A program made the position numbers and the translations under genes. Below, one piece after another: positions 50,701 to 56,700 of a DNA stretch of 59,698 nucleotides. This stretch comes from Daejeonella sp. H1SJ63 (GTDB lineage Bacteria; Bacteroidota; Bacteroidia; Sphingobacteriales; Sphingobacteriaceae): assembly GCF_029360775.1 (NCBI RefSeq), contig NZ_JARKMZ010000043.1:1-59698 (forward strand). The letters run 5' to 3'. Below the pieces are notes generated by a model. It searched no databases and was not told the DNA's origin. It worked only from the letters and a program-made list of their open reading frames with translations. Within the stretch, counting starts at the first letter, position 1; each line of letters opens with the position of its first letter.

Positions 50701-53700
50701 ATTGTAGTATTGCCGTGCAATGTCTGTGAAACGGTCTGCGAGGCATTACTCCATTCAAAATCCATGAATGTCTGATTCAGTCCGGAACTTAACGCAGTAC
50801 TTGTGATTCCTGTAACTTTTGCTTTCGCATATGATGTAATTGAACTTACGGTCCGGCTCTGCCATGCTCCCTGTATCAGTTCACCTCCGTTCCTGGCATG
50901 TTCATATGTACCGCCATGAAATACCCCCGGTGTATACAATGCATTTGAATTTACAAAGGTTCCACCAGAATTCTTCAATGTTCCATGTACGTGAATATTA
51001 TAATCAGAATGGTCATCTGCAGTATGATTCAGGGTTAATGTACCTGAAGAAATGTCAAACACTCCATCAATAATCATATTGTATAGGGTAATGGCAGTAT
51101 TCAGCGAAGTAGTTATTGCTGCGGGTATTTGAACAATATCGGCCTCACTCAGTGAAGTGGTTGCAGGTGTAGCAACATTTGACCAGGTAAGCCCATTATC
51201 AATTGATTGCTCCCATGCTACATCTGTCCAGTTACCACTGGTCTTCGGCCTGTAAAGATGCCCCTCAATGATCGCAAAGGCACTGCTTGCCGCTGCAGAC
51301 AGCACCATTCCATTTGTACGGGTTACTGTCATTACAGCGGTATTAGTTATTTCTGTATCTGTAGCTTTTGCTGAATATTCAAGAAATTTCAGATAATTAA
51401 GCTCAACATAAGTCTGTCCGGAACTTATTGTCCCCTTAATCGGACTTATACCCAAATCGACACCTCCGGCATCTGTTCTTTTAAGGGTTGAAGTTTTATC
51501 AAGCCCTCCAATGCTAAGGCTTAGCCTGAATTCGGTATCTGAGCTTGCAGTGACTGTATTTCCATAGGCATCTACAATTCCAACTCTCAGCACTGTGCTG
51601 TTTAATCCGGAAATAGGTGACTGAGGGCTTAAGCTGATTATTGACAGACTTGTACCAACAGAAGCAGATATATTAAAATTATTAGTTGTAGCAGTTGTCA
51701 ATACAGGACTGCTGCTTGCCGTAAGTGTATAAGCGGTACCTGCCTTATTGATTGAAAGGTCATTGAATGTTGCAATACCTCCGGAGGCAGCTCGCGTTAC
51801 CGTTCCGCTTAAAGTACCGGCGGCAGGGTTATTGCCAATTGCCAGGGTCACATTACGGGTATCTCCAGCTACCAGGTTTCCATAATTATCCTCGATTCTT
51901 ACAGTCAGAGAAGGGCTGATCGTTGTTCCTGCAGTAGTATTTAATGGTTGTTCAGCAAACCTCATTTTTGAAGCTGTGCCTCCCGCAGCTATTACAGTGA
52001 GGCGATCTGTCCCTTCTGAACTGATACTGCCATCACTCACACTAATGTTAATTTCCTCTGCTTTATAAAGAGTCATCAGCCCATTATTGCCTGAAGACAC
52101 AGTAGCAACTCCGCTATTGAATGTTATTGTTGTTATATTTCCAAAATCAATTGCAAGGCCTGTTTTATCTGTAACTGTTGGCACAGTTACAGGGCTGACT
52201 GAAGAATTTGCTCCGCTAAATGTTAAAGTTTTATCTCCGGTATAGCTTGGTACTGTATTTCCGCCTTCATCTAATGCTTTAATTGTCAGATTCTGGCCTG
52301 TACCTGCATTTTGATTAGCGCTTCCGGTAATGGCCAGACGGATTGCAAGCCCTGAACTGAATGTCACATTAGAGCTCGTAGCTGCATTACCACTTGCAGG
52401 AGTAAAGGTAAAAGTACCGGTTCCTGCTGATCCGCTATAAATCAATCCCCTACTGTTCAGATTGGCTACCCCACTGCTAAAATCACCGGAACTGTTCATG
52501 ACGTTAGTGCCGCTCAATCCACTGATCGACCCGCTGAGAGAAGTACTCACAGATACAACATTCATCGAAGCATCATAACTGGTCACCGTATTCCCATACA
52601 TATCCTGTGCAGTTAATGTATTGGTTCCGGTGAATACAATACCGCTGGCTTGCGGTGAAGAAAGACTGACAACAAATTTATTAAAGTTAGCAGTACTTAC
52701 ATTCACACTCAAACGGTCAGTACCGGTAGCGCTAATAGATCCATCAGTAGCTGAAATAACTGCAGATCCGCTTTTGTATAACCTTATCACGCCGTTATTA
52801 TTCCCGCTTACTGTGGCTACCCCGTTGGAAAAGGTAATTAAAGTTGCTGTTCCAAAATTGACAGCATTACCATTTTTATCGCTTACAGTTGGCTGGGTTA
52901 CAGGATTGGTCGATGAAGATGACCCACTGAATATCAGACTCTTATCACCTGTATATGATGTTACTGTATTTCCGCTGACATCTTTTGCCGTTAGGGTCAA
53001 TACCTGACTATTTCCTGCTATTTGAGTACTGCTGCCTGTAATAACCAGCTTAGTTGCAGCTCCCGGATTAACAGTGATAGCCGAACTCGTTACCGCAGAT
53101 CCACTTGCAGGGGTAAATGTAAATGTACCTGTTCCGGTAGTTCCGGTATAGGTTAGAGTATTGGTCAGATCGGCAACTCCATTATTGAAATCTGAGGCAT
53201 TATTCAAAACATCTGTTCCACTCAATCCGGTGATTGCGCCGCCCAGACCCGAGGTCACTGTCACATTATTGGCAGAGGCATCAAAACCTGTAATTGTATT
53301 GCCATATGCATCCTGTGCCGTTACTGTATTAGTTCCTGTGAAAGCAATATCATTCAACTGAGGCGAGGTTAAACTTACCGCCAGTTTATTATAGCTTGCT
53401 GCACTTACCGTAACACTTAAACGATCTGATCCCGAGGCCGTAATACTGCCATCGGATGCAGAGATTGTTGCCAGTTCAGCTTTGTAAAGAGACATTCTTC
53501 CATTATTCCCTGAAGAAACTGTTGCAATACCATTAGTGAACCTTACAGGAGTAGCAGTCGCAAAACTGACAACGTTACCGTCCTTGTCTTTTACAGAGGG
53601 CGCCGTTACCGGATTGACCGAAGAGTTTGCCCCGCTAAAAGTAATATTTTTAACTCCTGAGTAACTTAAAGCAATATTTCCATTAGAATCTCTTGCTGTA

Positions 53701-56700
53701 ATTGTCAAATCCTGACCGGCACCGGCAACCTGGGTGCCACTGCCTGTAATAACAAGTTTTGATGCAGAATTAGCTTCACCGATAACATATTCAGTTGCTG
53801 AAGTTAATGTTAACAGACTGTATTGAATATCTGTTGGGTTTCGGGTATATTCTCCATCCACCGGTGCAGACCAGGTACCACCTGAATAACGTCTGATCAC
53901 AAAATTATTGGTATTTGCAGCTCCAACATCCCCGCTAAGGAAGGTCATCTTTGCAGAAAATGTTCTTGTACCCAAATCTATCGTACCATCAGGTGTCAGG
54001 GTCCAGTAACGGTTAATATCCTTATCAGTTAAAATATCACTTGAAGTAATCTGAGAATGTGCAGAACCTGCAGTAGAAGCAGTCAGATATCCTCCGGTTC
54101 CTCCCTCGCCGTCAATATTCAATAAAAGCGGGGTATAATCAGTTGCAGTACCAATATGAAAAGTAGCTGGCGCAAGATTACCTGTACCTAAATACATTTT
54201 CAGGTTACCCGACACATGTCCGCTGGTATGACTTACAGATGCCCCTGAAGCAATAGCAATACTATTTGAACCTGTTGTAATAATTCCTGAGGTTAGTGCC
54301 AGTACACCATTGATCTGAGGATTACTGTTCAGGCTAAGGCCATTCGAATTATTGATTGTCAGATTATTAAGCTGGGTAACACTGGATGGGAGATTGATTC
54401 CGGCCGAGCTTCCTCCAAAATAAAGATTTGATGATGATGTTGTTACAAGGTTGGATGGTGTGCCTGCAATAGTCTGGCCATTCAGCGTCAGGGTGTTTGA
54501 ACCTACGGATAACTGACCATTGCTGAGTGTAAGGACTCCGGTAATTGTAGTATTGCCATGCAAAGTTTGAGCAACTGCCTGTGCTGCATTATTCCATTCA
54601 AGATCATTAAATATTTGATTCAGTCCTGCGGTTAATGCAGTACTGGTTATTCCTGTAATTTTAACCTTTGAATTTGTACCATTATGAACTTCCCATTTTG
54701 CAATTGGAATCTCCCCTCCGTTACGGGTATGTTCATAGATCCCCCCTGTAAATTTGATAGGAGATTGTGCAGCATCGTTATTTACAAAAGTTCCTCCTGA
54801 ATTTCTGAAAGTACCATGTACGGTTATCTCATAACTTGACGGTTCCTGTACACTGTGTGCTAAAGTCAGGGTATTACTAACGATATCAAACACTCCGGGA
54901 ACAAGCAGATTATACAGGGTTATGTCAGTATTCAGACTGGTTGTAATGGCAGCCGGGATCGAGACAATGTCAGTAGCTGTAAGAGATGTGGCAGTTGGTG
55001 TGGCAACATCAGACCAGCTTGTTCCGCCATCAATTGATTTTTCCCAGGATACAGCAGTCCAGTTTCCACTTGCTTTGGGTCTGTAAAAATTACCCTCAAC
55101 AATACCGAATGCACTACCTGCTACTGATGTAAGATTCATTCCGGATGTACGGGTTGCTGTAATAACTGCATTTACGTTAACTGCCCCTAAGCCATCAGTG
55201 CCGGTGCTTTGAGTAAATTTCAGGTGATCAACATCTACAGAGCTCTGACCGGCAGGGATCGTTGCCCTGATCGGTGTAATACCAAGATCAATACCTGTTT
55301 CGTCGGTTCTTATCAGCGAGGAAGTTGCATCAACAGAATTGATTGTAAGGCTGAGACTAAACTCTGTATCAGCGGTTGCTGCAACCAGATTGCCATTGGC
55401 ATCAACAATACCAACCTGAAGGATTGCATTACTTAATCCCTTGGTTGGATATGAAGGACTGAGGCTGACAATAGACAATGAGGTGGCGGTAGCAGCAGTA
55501 ATATTGAAAGAAGAGGAAGTTGCGCTTACCAGTACGGGGTTGCTTGTTGCGGTAAGGGTATAGGCAATTCCTGATTTATTGATCGAAAGATTATTGAAAG
55601 TTGCTATACCTGCTGATGCTGCAACTGTTGTTGTACCACTTAATACCCCCGAAGAAGGATTAGTACCAATGGCAAGAGTTACATTCCGGGTATCTCCGCT
55701 GATCAGGTTTCCATAGGCATCTTCAATTCGCACGGTTATGGCCGGACTGATTACAGTTGCTGAAACCGTATTTGCTGGCTGCTGACCAAAGTTTAGCTTA
55801 GAAACAGATCCGGCACTGACAATCACAGAAAGATTATCTGTTCCTGAGGAGCTAATATTACCGTCACTTACTGCAACAGATGCTGTTTCAGCTTTGTAAA
55901 GGGTCAATGCCCCGTTGTTTCCTGAAGTAACAGATGCAATACCATTAGTAAATGAGATTACAGTATTATTCCCGAAATTAACAACAGCACCAGACTTATT
56001 TGTTACTGACGGTGCTTCAACCGGGAAAGTTGAGGAGTTTGCTCCGCTGAACACAAGATTCTTATCTCCTGTATACGTTGTTGCTGTATTTCCTTTAGGG
56101 TCTTTGGCAGTGACAGTAAGGTTCTGAACACTTCCGGCGGTCTGGGTTCCGCTTCCGGTAATTACTAATTTAGTGGCTGTACCAGAGCTTACATTTATAT
56201 TGGATGAAATGACGGAACTTAAACCTGTTGAAGTAAATATAAAGGTATAGTTTGTCCCGACTATACCTGCAAGAGTTAAATCTGTATAAGTAGCTACTCC
56301 TGAAACTGCTGCAATACTTGTTGTTCCTCCCAGTGTTCCGGTTGCATCTGAGTTTACTGCTGCATTAATAGTATTCGTTCCTGATGTCTGATTGCCGTAA
56401 GCGTCCAGAATTGCTATTACCGGCTGGGTACTCAATACTGTTCCGCTGGCGGCGCCCACAGGCTGAGTATTAATGGCTAACTGGGCAGGTGAAGCTACAC
56501 TGACCGTTACACTCAGTCGATCGCTATTTGCTGCGCTGATCCCGCCATCAGTTGCCGCAATAGTTGCCGACTCCACTTTATAGAGTTTCATAACTCCGTT
56601 ATTGGATCCTGAGACCGAAGCAACACCGCTGCTGAACGTGATAGTGGTAGCCGTTCCGAAGTTAACTGCAGTGCCGTTCTTGTCGCTTACTGTTGGAGCA

